A DNA stretch of 64,000 nt from assembly GCF_025947305.1 (NCBI RefSeq), contig NZ_CP110009.1:3823501-3887500 (forward strand). Direction: 5' to 3'. Positions 27,501-34,880 of this stretch are shown here, piece after piece. A program made the translations under genes and the position numbers. Source of the stretch: Flavobacterium sp. N3904. Lineage in GTDB: Bacteria > Bacteroidota > Bacteroidia > Flavobacteriales > Flavobacteriaceae. Within the stretch, counting starts at the first letter, position 1; each line of letters begins with the position of its first letter. The notes under the pieces are model-generated. The model saw only the letters and a program-made list of their open reading frames with translations. It searched no databases and was not told the DNA's origin.

Positions 27501-27648
27501 TATTACTTCCTGAAATAAGTATGTTAGCCCCCGGAATCGGCATTCCGTCATTAGATGAAATTACGGTACCGTTTACTGCTATTTCCTGAGCTGTCGCAGC
27601 GAGCAGCGGAAAAAATAAAAACAGTAAATAAAAAATTTTACTTTTCAT
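24544..27648 (-). CDS. SusC/RagA family TonB-dependent outer-membrane transporter
   Basis: This 1034-aa protein has a Sec signal, a CarboxypepD_reg-like domain (residues 22-100: INVMTDFDGKFSAKNVS block), a TonB plug (VVVGYTKQKKKDITGAV near 107-123, LQGRIAGVKV, VIRGVGTLNNTDPLYVIDG, SIYGSRASNGVIIITTKKG) and a beta-barrel of about 800 residues ending in a typical aromatic/hydrophobic strand (TFTLGLNLAL). It imports oligosaccharides across the outer membrane using TonB energy, paired with the adjacent SusD. It follows the GH32 gene by 12 bases. Confidence 0.9.
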   Translation of the reverse strand: MKSKIFYLLFLFFPLLAATAQEIAVNGTVISSNDGMPIPGANILISGSNINVMTDFDGKFSAKNVSPDATFTISFMGYTSQTIAVNGQKVLKISLKPENKQLNEVVVVGYTKQKKKDITGAVAVVDMKELMKQPTPNPIIALQGRIAGVKVSADGSPSGGNTKVVIRGVGTLNNTDPLYVIDGVPTKSGMHELNPNDIESMQVLKDASSASIYGSRASNGVIIITTKKGKEGKTRINFNQYTSFSNYSRKLEVLNSNQFGQALWQANINDGLNPNNNNLSYQFDWSVVNNKPQLNKVLVPEYLDSGQTLKSANTDWYEEIAQTGIAKSYDLEVSNGTERGNYLFSLGYYDNEGVVKTTEFQRITARMNGSYKYFDGKLVIGENFSFNRTNEITDPGVLDPALRALPLIPVHTVDGKGWGGPVGGMNDRQNPVRLLDYNKDNKYNYLRLFGNAFADLEIIKNLHIRTSFGIDYGSYNKRTLQRSYKSGYLQNDQNSVTIDQSISDKWTWTNTLNYSLKSGKSNLSLLAGTEMYQDVFDTNTLRKNDFLIETPDYMYPDAGTGESFTSGTSTAYSLLSYFGKADYEYDGRYLVSATIRYDGSSRFGKNNQFGTFPAVSAGWRISKENFIVNSVPVISDLKLRAGWGQTGNQEISNTAVYSLYVANYAGGSPTWATSFGTAYDIAGNGNGLLPSGFIATQSGNDDLKWETTTQTNIGLDFGFFNQKLNGSVDFYVKETNDILVLPPYLGVIGEGGNRWVNGASMENKGWEFTLGYQDETSFGLKYGVSVNLSSNKNKITELPAEVKNNYGGDGLNDNILGRPINSMYGYVADGLFKNQDEVDNSANQEGKGLGRIRYQDLNGDGTITDKDRTWIGNPNAGYLYGFNLDLKYKDFDFTMFWEGVNDVDVINTTKYQTDFWSVDDVGSNKGTRLLNAWSLDNPNSTIPALTTVDKNAESRFSTYYVENGNYLKLRVLQLGYTMPIDFLKKTGIDNFRIYLSGQNLIILDAKKFTGVDPESPAFGYPIPMTFTLGLNLAL

Positions 27649-27660
27649 AAGTTTGTGGTT

Positions 27661-29262
27661 TTAGTTAATATTTATTTGGTTAGTGATTAAATTATTGATT
27701 TCAATGTCTTCATTTGAAGAGGCTGAAAAACGGGTAAATGGTTGGGTTGTAAAAAACAATTCTGTCATTACTTTTTCGCCATTGTTATAAAATATTTCAA
27801 TTGAAGTTTTATCAAGTACAATTTTAAGGTCAACTGCTTTTTGATTTTTATTCAAAAGTGCTTTTGAAATGGTTGAAGCAAATTTTTCAGAGAATTCTAT
27901 TTTTCCAGATTTTGAACGATCAAGAAATAAGAAGTTTTCCGAATTATTAATTCCAAAAGTTAACGATTCGCCTTTTTCATTTGATAATGTAAAATTGTAA
28001 ACAGCATTTTTCAAGTTTTCCAATCTAAAAGAGATTACGGCTTTGGTCAGATCAATTTTTCCAGATGGAACAATTTCAATATTTTGTTTAGCAGTGGGCT
28101 TTTTCCTTTTTTCAGATTTAGAATAATACTTCTCCAATTCTGAAACAGGATTACTGATCAAACTATAGTCATTATCCTTTTTGATCAATTGAATTTCACG
28201 CGGGATTGTCATACTGCTTCTCCAGCCAGTTGTTGGAACTTGTTGCGCATAATCCCAATTTGACATCCAACCGATAAATAATTTTCTTCCGTCAGAACTT
28301 GGAATATTGTTCCAGGTAACTCCTGCATAGTTATCTTTGCCATAGTCCAACCACACCGCTTTTTCATTGGCAACTCTTTGTGCAAAATTGGCATCTAAAG
28401 TAAAAGTCGTTCCATCAAAATCACCAATAAAATATTGTGTCCCCGAACCTCCATTTGCTCCTCCCGGATTCAAACTTTGAATTAAAACCCATTTGGTTTC
28501 ATTAGTTCCTTTGACCTTCATCTGAAAGAAGTCTGGACATTCCCAAACTCCACCATGTGCACCAATATCCTTACCAAAATCGGATGCATATTCCCAGTTT
28601 TTAAGGTTCTTAGATTTGTAAAACTGAGCTCGGTCTTGTGCCGCCAAAATCATTATCCATTGCTTATGGGTATCATCCCAAGTCACTTTTGGATCACGAA
28701 AATCACGAATTCCAGGATTTTTCACGACAGGATTTCCTTCCTCAAATTTCTGCCATGTAAAACCATTGTTATTCGAATAAGCCATATCCTGCTGTTCGAC
28801 ATCGATTTTATTTTCCTTTTCCTTTGTCATATTGTGCAAAGTATAAATTGCCACAATTGGAGCTGTTTTACCGATACCCAAACCCGAAGTATTATTGACA
28901 TCAACAACCGCACTTCCAGAAAAAATATATTTGTCTTTATCCGGATAAATTGCTATTGGCTGCTCTTCCCATTTAATTAAATCTTTACTGATTGCATGTC
29001 CCCAATGCATCGGTCCCCAAGTGTTTCCATCTGGATAGTATTGATAAAACAAATGATAGTTTCCATCGGCAAAGAACATTCCGTTAGGATCATTCATCCA
29101 CCCTTTTTTAGGGCTGTAGTGAAAATTAGGACGATACATTTGTTCTTCTGTAGCAATTGAAGCGGAGACGGCAGCAGTTTGTGCAAAAGCTGGTTTACAA
29201 CCTCCTATCGATAATAATGCAGCACTATACAATGCCAGCGGCAGATGTTTCTTTGATTTCAT
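27661..29262 (-). CDS. GH32 fructosidase (levanase/inulinase/invertase type)
   Basis: This is a 533-aa protein. The signal peptide has a possible lipobox (SIGGC, C22). All three GH32 active-site motifs are present: WMNDPNG with nucleophile D58, FRDPKV with R189-D190-P191 as transition-state stabiliser, and WECPDFF with acid/base E241. The five-bladed propeller spans about 45-360, and the C-terminal beta-sandwich about 390-530. It should release fructose from beta-fructans or sucrose, probably in the periplasm. Its start lies inside the 3' end of the transporter gene (38-base overlap), so the two are probably coupled. Confidence 0.9.
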   Translation of the reverse strand: MKSKKHLPLALYSAALLSIGGCKPAFAQTAAVSASIATEEQMYRPNFHYSPKKGWMNDPNGMFFADGNYHLFYQYYPDGNTWGPMHWGHAISKDLIKWEEQPIAIYPDKDKYIFSGSAVVDVNNTSGLGIGKTAPIVAIYTLHNMTKEKENKIDVEQQDMAYSNNNGFTWQKFEEGNPVVKNPGIRDFRDPKVTWDDTHKQWIMILAAQDRAQFYKSKNLKNWEYASDFGKDIGAHGGVWECPDFFQMKVKGTNETKWVLIQSLNPGGANGGSGTQYFIGDFDGTTFTLDANFAQRVANEKAVWLDYGKDNYAGVTWNNIPSSDGRKLFIGWMSNWDYAQQVPTTGWRSSMTIPREIQLIKKDNDYSLISNPVSELEKYYSKSEKRKKPTAKQNIEIVPSGKIDLTKAVISFRLENLKNAVYNFTLSNEKGESLTFGINNSENFLFLDRSKSGKIEFSEKFASTISKALLNKNQKAVDLKIVLDKTSIEIFYNNGEKVMTELFFTTQPFTRFSASSNEDIEINNLITNQININ

Positions 29263-30583
29263 TTTTTTTGATTTTTTTTCTAGTTAGATTTTCACTTAAT
29301 ACTTCTAAAGAAATTCCTTTGGTTTCAGGCATAATAAAAATCACAAACAGTAATTGCAATACCATCATTAATGCAAAAATTAAGAATACGGTAGCCGTCC
29401 CTATTTCAGAGAACAACATTGGAATCAATGATGGAATTATTGCTGCCAAAACCCAATGCACGGAACTTCCGAAAGCTTGTCCTGAAGCTCGAATATGATT
29501 TGGAAAAATTTCTGAGATGAAAACCCATATAACTGCCCCTTGACCAATGGCATGTGAAGCAATAAATAAGAAAAGAAAAACAGGTACCGATAAACCTCCC
29601 CAGTTGTAATAAAAAGAGGCGGATACTAAACCCAACGAAATGATATACCCAACAGAACCAAAGTACATTAACAACTTTCTTCCTAATTTGTCAATTAATG
29701 CAACTCCGATTAAAGTAAATATAAGATTTGTGATTCCGATCCCGATGCTGCTTAATAAAGCGGTATTTTGTCCTAAACCTGCTTCTTCAAAAATTCTTGG
29801 AGCATAATACAAAAAGGCATTTATTCCTGAAAACTGATTGAAAAACGCAATCAAAAAAGCTAAAATTAATGGAAAACGATACTTCTTCATGAAAATATTT
29901 TCATGTTTTTTAGCACGATTCTCATTGCTGTCATCTATTAAACTCTTAATATCTGCAGCAGGATCAATTTTGAAAAGTATCAAACGTGCTTCATCAATAC
30001 GGTTCTTAGACAGAAGCCATCTTGGACTTTCTGGAATAACCAATATAAAAAGAAGGTAAATAAATGATGGGAAAGCCTGAACTCCAATCATCCATCGCCA
30101 GGAATTCTCACCAATATCTTTCAAGAAAAAATTAGAAACAAATGCAACCAGAATTCCCAAAACGATATTAAACTGATACAAAGCAACCAAACGCCCACGC
30201 TTGTCAGCAGGTGCTATTTCAGAAACATAAGCAGGTGCAGCTATCGTTGATGCCCCAACCCCAATGCCTCCTAAAAATCTAAAAGCAGCAAAAACATAAG
30301 GATTGTTTGCAAATGCCGCCCCTATAGCAGAAACAAGAAACAAAACCCCTATCCAGAATAATGTCTTTTTTCTACCAATTTTATTTGTTGGAATCCCTCC
30401 AAAAATGGCACCAATCACAGTTCCCCAAAGCGCCATTGCCATAACAACAGATCCATGAAAAGCATCAGATGAATGCCAAAGAAGCTGCAATTGTTTATCA
30501 GCTCCAGAAATAACTACGGTATCAAAACCGAATAGAAAACCTGCCAGTGCAGCAGTAACAGACCAAAGTAATATCTTATTCAT
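29225..30583 (-). CDS. MFS sugar porter (fructose/hexose transporter)
   Basis: This is a 452-aa inner-membrane protein with 12 predicted membrane segments. Sugar porter signatures are present: GADKQLQLLW in loop 1, a GGIPTNKIGRKKTLF loop 2-3 motif, PESPRWL before the central loop, DKLGRKLL in loop 8-9 and PETKG near the C-terminus. In the comparable Bacteroides levan locus a transporter sits in the same position and imports fructose released in the periplasm. Proton-driven fructose uptake is the likely job. It is the first gene of the transcribed PUL run and overlaps the GH32 gene. Confidence 0.85.
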   Translation of the reverse strand: MNKILLWSVTAALAGFLFGFDTVVISGADKQLQLLWHSSDAFHGSVVMAMALWGTVIGAIFGGIPTNKIGRKKTLFWIGVLFLVSAIGAAFANNPYVFAAFRFLGGIGVGASTIAAPAYVSEIAPADKRGRLVALYQFNIVLGILVAFVSNFFLKDIGENSWRWMIGVQAFPSFIYLLFILVIPESPRWLLSKNRIDEARLILFKIDPAADIKSLIDDSNENRAKKHENIFMKKYRFPLILAFLIAFFNQFSGINAFLYYAPRIFEEAGLGQNTALLSSIGIGITNLIFTLIGVALIDKLGRKLLMYFGSVGYIISLGLVSASFYYNWGGLSVPVFLFLFIASHAIGQGAVIWVFISEIFPNHIRASGQAFGSSVHWVLAAIIPSLIPMLFSEIGTATVFLIFALMMVLQLLFVIFIMPETKGISLEVLSENLTRKKIKKNEIKETSAAGIV

Positions 30584-30775
30584 TGTACATGTATTAAAAA
30601 CTTGTTGCTAAGATATCCGCAAAAAAAACAACTTATTTTTAACGATGTTACAATTTAATTCCTCAATTATTATTGGTTTCGCATTTTAAGATTAAGACCT
30701 TTATTTTCAAGTGTTTACGTTAATTTTTAATTATTTACGAAAACCTTGTAGTTTCGATTCTGTTACATAACGTTC

Positions 30776-30805
30776 AAAATTGATACCTAAAATGATATCA
30801 ATTTT
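30776..30805 (-). terminator. AT-rich hairpin after the hybrid sensor gene
   Basis: AAAATTGATA (30776-30785) and TATCAATTTT (30796-30805) form a perfect 10-bp stem with a 10-base loop. On the minus strand it begins 8 bases after the stop of the hybrid sensor gene. The remainder of the 230-base gap to the transporter gene must hold the PUL promoter and the binding site of the hybrid sensor. I found no TAnnTTTG box there. Confidence 0.6.
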
Positions 30806-30813
30806 GTAACTAA

Positions 30814-33552
30814 TTAATTTGAAGATTTGTATTCTTTAGGTGATATTCCAAATTTATTCTTAAAAGCAGTAGAAAAGTAGTTTGGAGAAGAGAATCCAAG
30901 AGAGTATGCAATTTCAGAAATATTCATTGTATTTGACTTTAAGAGCTCTGCTGCTTTCTCCAGTTTTACATTATTAATATGATCACTTATATTAATGCCA
31001 ATTATAGCTTTTACTTTACGATACAATTGTACTCTGGAAACATTAAGCTTTTCTGCTAGGTCTTCAACTGAAAATTTTGGATTTTCGACATTTAAATTAA
31101 TGATATCATTCATCTTAGTGATAAATGATTGTTCTTGATTTCCAAATTTTGATTCCGGTTCTACTCTATATATATTGTTGGTATAATAATATCTTAGTTT
31201 TTCTCTATTAAAAAGTAAACTCGAAATAGATTGTCTTAAAACAGAAAGACTGAATGGCTTGGTAAGATATTGATCTACCCCACTTTCTAATCCTTTCAAA
31301 ACGGACTCCTTATTGCTTTGTGCCGTTAAAATAATAATTGGAATGTGTGATGTCCTTAAATCTTTCTTTAATTCCTTACTAATTTCATAACCATTTTTAT
31401 CTACCAAATTGATATCACAAATAATAATATCAGGTATAATTTCCATTGCTTTCTCGACTGCATCACTTCCATCCGACAAGTAAACAGAATATTCATTTGA
31501 GAGCTTTACTTTTAAAAATGCAACTAATTCGACATTATCTTCAATAATCAACAATGTGTGCTTTTCTGATTCCGAATGTGCTTTGGCAATTTCTATATCA
31601 GCCTCTGAATTTATATTGTCAATTAAAAAATTAGATGTATTATTTTGATTGTCAATTTTATCAACAATTTCCGAAGCCTTTAAATGCTTATTTCCTTTAA
31701 GTAATGTAACTATAAATTCACATCCTTGCTTTGATTTCAATTCAATCTTACCGTGATGCAACTCCACGAACTCTTCTGATAAATACAATCCAATTCCTGA
31801 ACTGTTTTTATTGTTATTTGACGCGCGAAAAAAAGGATTAAATACCATATCCAATTCATTTTCAGGAATTCCTATTCCGGAATCCTTAAAACAAATCTTT
31901 ACCGTATTATCCGAGTTTTCAATAATTGCAATAATTATTTTTCCGTTGTCCGGAGTAAATTTAAAGGCATTTGAAAGTAGATTAAAATAAACCTTATCCA
32001 TCAAACCTCTATCAATAAACAACTCAAGGTTTTTGTTTTTGCAAGTCAATTGAAAATCAATATTTCTCCGGGCCGCTTCACCCTTAAAATTCGCCATTAC
32101 GTCAATGCTGAAATTGTAAATTTTGGTATTTGATGCTCTTAAAGTAAACTTTTGCTCTTCTATTTTTCTAAAATCCAGCAACTGATTAATCAATCTCAAT
32201 AATCGATTGGAGTTTTTATGAATTAACTTTACTTCTTCTATAAGTGCTGTACCTTTAATTTTGTCGTTTTCAATCAAAGACTCCACATAACTCATTATCA
32301 AAGTAATAGGTGTTTTAAATTCATGCGATAATCCTGTAAAGAAATTTAATTTTGCTTCGTTACTTTTTTTAGCAATTTCAGATATCTTCTGAATTTCATT
32401 GTTTTGATCAATTACAGTTTGGTTAATAAGTTCCAATTTTTTTTTATTCCTCGAAATAGAAATTGTTGAATATATACTATATATAGCAAGGCTTAAAATG
32501 ATAATCAGGAAAAAACTTAACAATCGCACTAAATTATTCTGAGAAGCATATTCTTTTTCTTGTACTTTAATTGCTCCTTGTTGCGATTCGATAACTTTTT
32601 GCTGCTGATCCACTTTATCCATTTGATTTTCAATAATTTCAGCATTTACCTGATCAATCACAATCGTTTTTAATATATTGTTTTTAGCAATTGGTTCATT
32701 ATTGTATATTTTTAATGCAAGTTTTAAAGCCTCATTCCCACCTGTCGGGTACAATATTGTCCCATCCAAAATGCCGTTTTTAACTAGTTCAATCCCCCCA
32801 TTTATAGAATTTAATCCGTCTACTCCAATAAATTTTATTTTTTTTTCAAGCCCCAATGTTTTTGCTGTTTCCCATGCACTCAAAGCCATCCTGTCATTAT
32901 GAGCAAAAATATATTCGACATCATGATTTTGTAATAAGATTTTTCTCAAAGGTTCTTTAACTGATTCTTTTTCCCAGTCACCCTGTATTGTATTTATGAT
33001 TTTAAATCGAGGATTATCTTGAATAATTTGATTAAAACCAATACTGCGTTCGTATGCAGGTGAAGAGCCACTTGCTCCCATAATTTCAATTATCTTTCCA
33101 GATCCCCGACTTTTGGATATAATATACTTTGCCGCAATTCGACCTACTTCAATATTATCAGCTCCAAGATAAGCTGTATATTTTTCACTGTCAATTTTTC
33201 TATCAACTACCAATACTGGAATACCGGCTTTTATTGATTTTTCTACAACTGCAGTAAGTGGTTTAGATTCAATTGGAGATACAATAATGACATCTACTTT
33301 ATTTGAAATAAACCTTTCAATGTCTTCAATTTGTTTATCTACATTATTATTGGCATCCCTTATGGTAAGATTAACTTCAGGTCGTAAAGAGGCCTCAACT
33401 TTTATGGAACTATTCATTTGTTTACGCCAATCATCTGTAGTCATAGCTTGCGAAAAACCAACTTTTATTTTATTACCACTTTCTTGTTTACAAGATACTA
33501 AACTGAGTGAAGCTAAAAATAATAGCAATGTATATTTGATAATAGGATTCAT
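30814..33552 (-). CDS. Hybrid two-component sensor with periplasmic sugar-binding domain (fructose sensor type)
   Basis: This is a 912-aa one-protein signalling system. The order is: N-terminal hydrophobic segment with a lipobox-like LVSC (C21), a type I periplasmic-binding domain like ribose/fructose-binding proteins (27-305: KVGFSQAMTTDDWRKQ, VDVIIVSPIESKPLT, GRIAAKYI), a Gln-rich coiled coil (313-338), a membrane segment (342-366), HisKA with H410 in GLSHEFKTP, an HATPase (N-box NLLSNAFKF, GIGLYLSEE), a receiver with D713 in IICDINLVDKNG, and an AraC helix-turn-helix (825-910). This matches the fructose-binding sensor class of Bacteroides levan loci. It likely activates the adjacent PUL when periplasmic fructose rises. 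Confidence 0.9.
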   Translation of the reverse strand: MNPIIKYTLLLFLASLSLVSCKQESGNKIKVGFSQAMTTDDWRKQMNSSIKVEASLRPEVNLTIRDANNNVDKQIEDIERFISNKVDVIIVSPIESKPLTAVVEKSIKAGIPVLVVDRKIDSEKYTAYLGADNIEVGRIAAKYIISKSRGSGKIIEIMGASGSSPAYERSIGFNQIIQDNPRFKIINTIQGDWEKESVKEPLRKILLQNHDVEYIFAHNDRMALSAWETAKTLGLEKKIKFIGVDGLNSINGGIELVKNGILDGTILYPTGGNEALKLALKIYNNEPIAKNNILKTIVIDQVNAEIIENQMDKVDQQQKVIESQQGAIKVQEKEYASQNNLVRLLSFFLIIILSLAIYSIYSTISISRNKKKLELINQTVIDQNNEIQKISEIAKKSNEAKLNFFTGLSHEFKTPITLIMSYVESLIENDKIKGTALIEEVKLIHKNSNRLLRLINQLLDFRKIEEQKFTLRASNTKIYNFSIDVMANFKGEAARRNIDFQLTCKNKNLELFIDRGLMDKVYFNLLSNAFKFTPDNGKIIIAIIENSDNTVKICFKDSGIGIPENELDMVFNPFFRASNNNKNSSGIGLYLSEEFVELHHGKIELKSKQGCEFIVTLLKGNKHLKASEIVDKIDNQNNTSNFLIDNINSEADIEIAKAHSESEKHTLLIIEDNVELVAFLKVKLSNEYSVYLSDGSDAVEKAMEIIPDIIICDINLVDKNGYEISKELKKDLRTSHIPIIILTAQSNKESVLKGLESGVDQYLTKPFSLSVLRQSISSLLFNREKLRYYYTNNIYRVEPESKFGNQEQSFITKMNDIINLNVENPKFSVEDLAEKLNVSRVQLYRKVKAIIGINISDHINNVKLEKAAELLKSNTMNISEIAYSLGFSSPNYFSTAFKNKFGISPKEYKSSN

Positions 33553-33615
33553 AACACAATAAAATTTTGGTAAATAGATTTGTTTTCGAAATAAAGTATT
33601 TTAAATTACTATTAT

Positions 33616-33623
33616 CAAAAATA
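33616..33623 (-). promoter_or_regulatory. -7 promoter box for the hybrid sensor gene
   Basis: CAAAAATA reads TATTTTTG on the minus strand, which fits TAnnTTTG, 64 bases before the sensor start. No -33 TTG is seen at the usual distance, so this is only suggestive. Confidence 0.3.
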
Positions 33624-33889
33624 ATTAGGAAGGATTTTTTAATTATGATAAGGAAGGAAGTAGTAATAATTAAAAAGTAAAATTAAACTTTTATTTTATG
33701 TCTTCAAAATTGTAACTACACATAATTAAATTAATTACAAAATATATTTTTACATTGATGTGCAGTATTATTTTTTCTTGTCCACTAATACGGCTTGAAA
33801 AAAAATACATCTCCAATTTAAGATTCTCTGGTGTTACTTCAAATGATTGAATGGTACTATATTGTTCCTAACTTCAAAGTAATAATATT

Positions 33890-34130
33890 CTAGGCATAAT
33901 CTTTTGTTTCTTTTGCATCAAGACAAATCGAAGATTCAACGAACACCACTTATAAAAAATTTAAAGGAGCTAAAAGAAAAAATCTGGGGTCACAATAAGA
34001 AGATCCGTTCGATGATTTTTAAAAATAATATATTGATTACTAATATTTTATTTGTTTTGCGCCGAGGCAAATCGAAGATTCAGCGAACACTGATTATAAT
34101 AAAATTTACGTGAGTTTAAAGAAAAAACTC
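33890..34130. repeat. Distant partial copies of the 10-14 kb repeat family
   Basis: Within the 760-bp spacer 33553-34312 this part repeats motifs of the 10-14 kb arrays: AATCTTTTGTTTCTTTTGCATC, AATCGAAGATTCAACGAACACC, GGGGTCACAATAAGAAGATCC with GATGATTTTT, and AAGATTCAGCGAACACTG. Two open frames here (33904-34113, 34110-34295) are only repeat sequence. The rest of the spacer holds nothing I recognise. Confidence 0.75.
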
Positions 34131-34312
34131 TCTTATACTCGACAAGTTCCAGATGCATTTTCAGAGGGAGATAATGGCCGTAACGAGGTTATCCTTGTTT
34201 TTACACATTATTCGTGCTTTCAATTAATTTATCATCAAAGCTTTAGTTATTACAGAAAGGCCTTTCTTCCTTTTTTATTTCTCCACTTGTGTTAAGAAAA
34301 CTTTTATTGTTC

Positions 34313-34531
34313 CTAAATTAATTGCAAACCTTGTGCATTCGTCAAACTAATAGCATCACGTTTATCTACCCAATTGATGTCATTTATTTCTCTAAATATA
34401 TAAGTTCTTCCAGTGAAGTCTCCGTTTAATACAATAGGTTTGTTTTTAACCAATTTCACCTTAACCATTCCTTTTGGAATTTGACTATTGGCTGCTGAAT
34501 ACGTAGAGCGTTGCTGATTACAATTGCACAT
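34313..34531 (-). CDS. Small Cys-starting protein of unknown function
   Basis: This 72-aa protein starts MCNCNQQRSTY, with two Cys near the N-terminus and none later. Residues 20-60 look like a small beta-rich fold (GMVKVKLV, IVLNGDFTGRTYIF, REINDINWVDKRDA). There is no signal peptide or membrane segment. I know no family. Its start lies directly after the stop of the DUF1360-like gene, so the two are probably co-transcribed and coupled. A role with the 703-aa protein is only suggested by position. Confidence 0.55.
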   Translation of the reverse strand: MCNCNQQRSTYSAANSQIPKGMVKVKLVKNKPIVLNGDFTGRTYIFREINDINWVDKRDAISLTNAQGLQLI

Positions 34532-34532
34532 A

Positions 34533-34820
34533 TTAATTAAAATTTTTGTTGGTTAATTTTTCCAGTAAAATAGAAGCACCTGAATAATATAGCGTTAAAA
34601 CTACTATTTCCTGCCAGCATCGCGAAACAAAACAGGCACACAGTAGCCCAATCCAAATACTAAGACAATAAAAACAATCCATCAATGTTCCGAAAAAAGA
34701 ATTGCCTGCAAACTTTCTGATTTTGATGATGAAATCAAAAGGACCGTCCTCTGAGCTGATCAAATGGGTTAGTCGCCAAACAATAATTACAACAATAAAA
34801 TATTTTTCCAAATCATTCAT
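34533..34820 (-). CDS. DUF1360-like small membrane protein
   Basis: This is a 95-aa protein with two to three membrane segments. The RLTHLISSEDGPFDFIIKIR block followed by a MDCFYCLSIWIG block matches the DUF1360 pattern (conserved EDGPF and CxxC-Ser-x-Trp). Such proteins are often found in phage and sporulation-like contexts, without a clear function. Here the gene sits between a strong terminator and the 72-aa gene. It may have its own promoter near that terminator, or be reached by read-through from the 703-aa gene. Confidence 0.65.
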   Translation of the reverse strand: MNDLEKYFIVVIIVWRLTHLISSEDGPFDFIIKIRKFAGNSFFGTLMDCFYCLSIWIGLLCACFVSRCWQEIVVLTLYYSGASILLEKLTNKNFN

Positions 34821-34838
34821 GTTTTTTAAGAATAAAAA

Positions 34839-34875
34839 AAAGCTGCCGAAAGGAATCCCGGCAACTTTTATATTG
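34839..34875 (-). terminator. Rho-independent terminator after the 703-aa gene
   Basis: AAAGCTGCCG (34839-34848) and CGGCAACTTT (34859-34868) pair with one mismatch. On the minus strand the stem is followed by a run of T (plus-strand A-run 34834-34841). It starts a few bases after the 703-aa stop. Confidence 0.85.
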
Positions 34876-34880
34876 TTATG

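Noticed and set aside
28555-28980. 141-codon plus-strand frame opposite the GH32 gene
   Set aside because: Antisense shadow of the GH32 catalytic domain.
33904-34295. Two open frames in the spacer after the hybrid sensor
   Set aside because: They translate known repeat motifs of the 10-14 kb arrays, without protein-like conservation.
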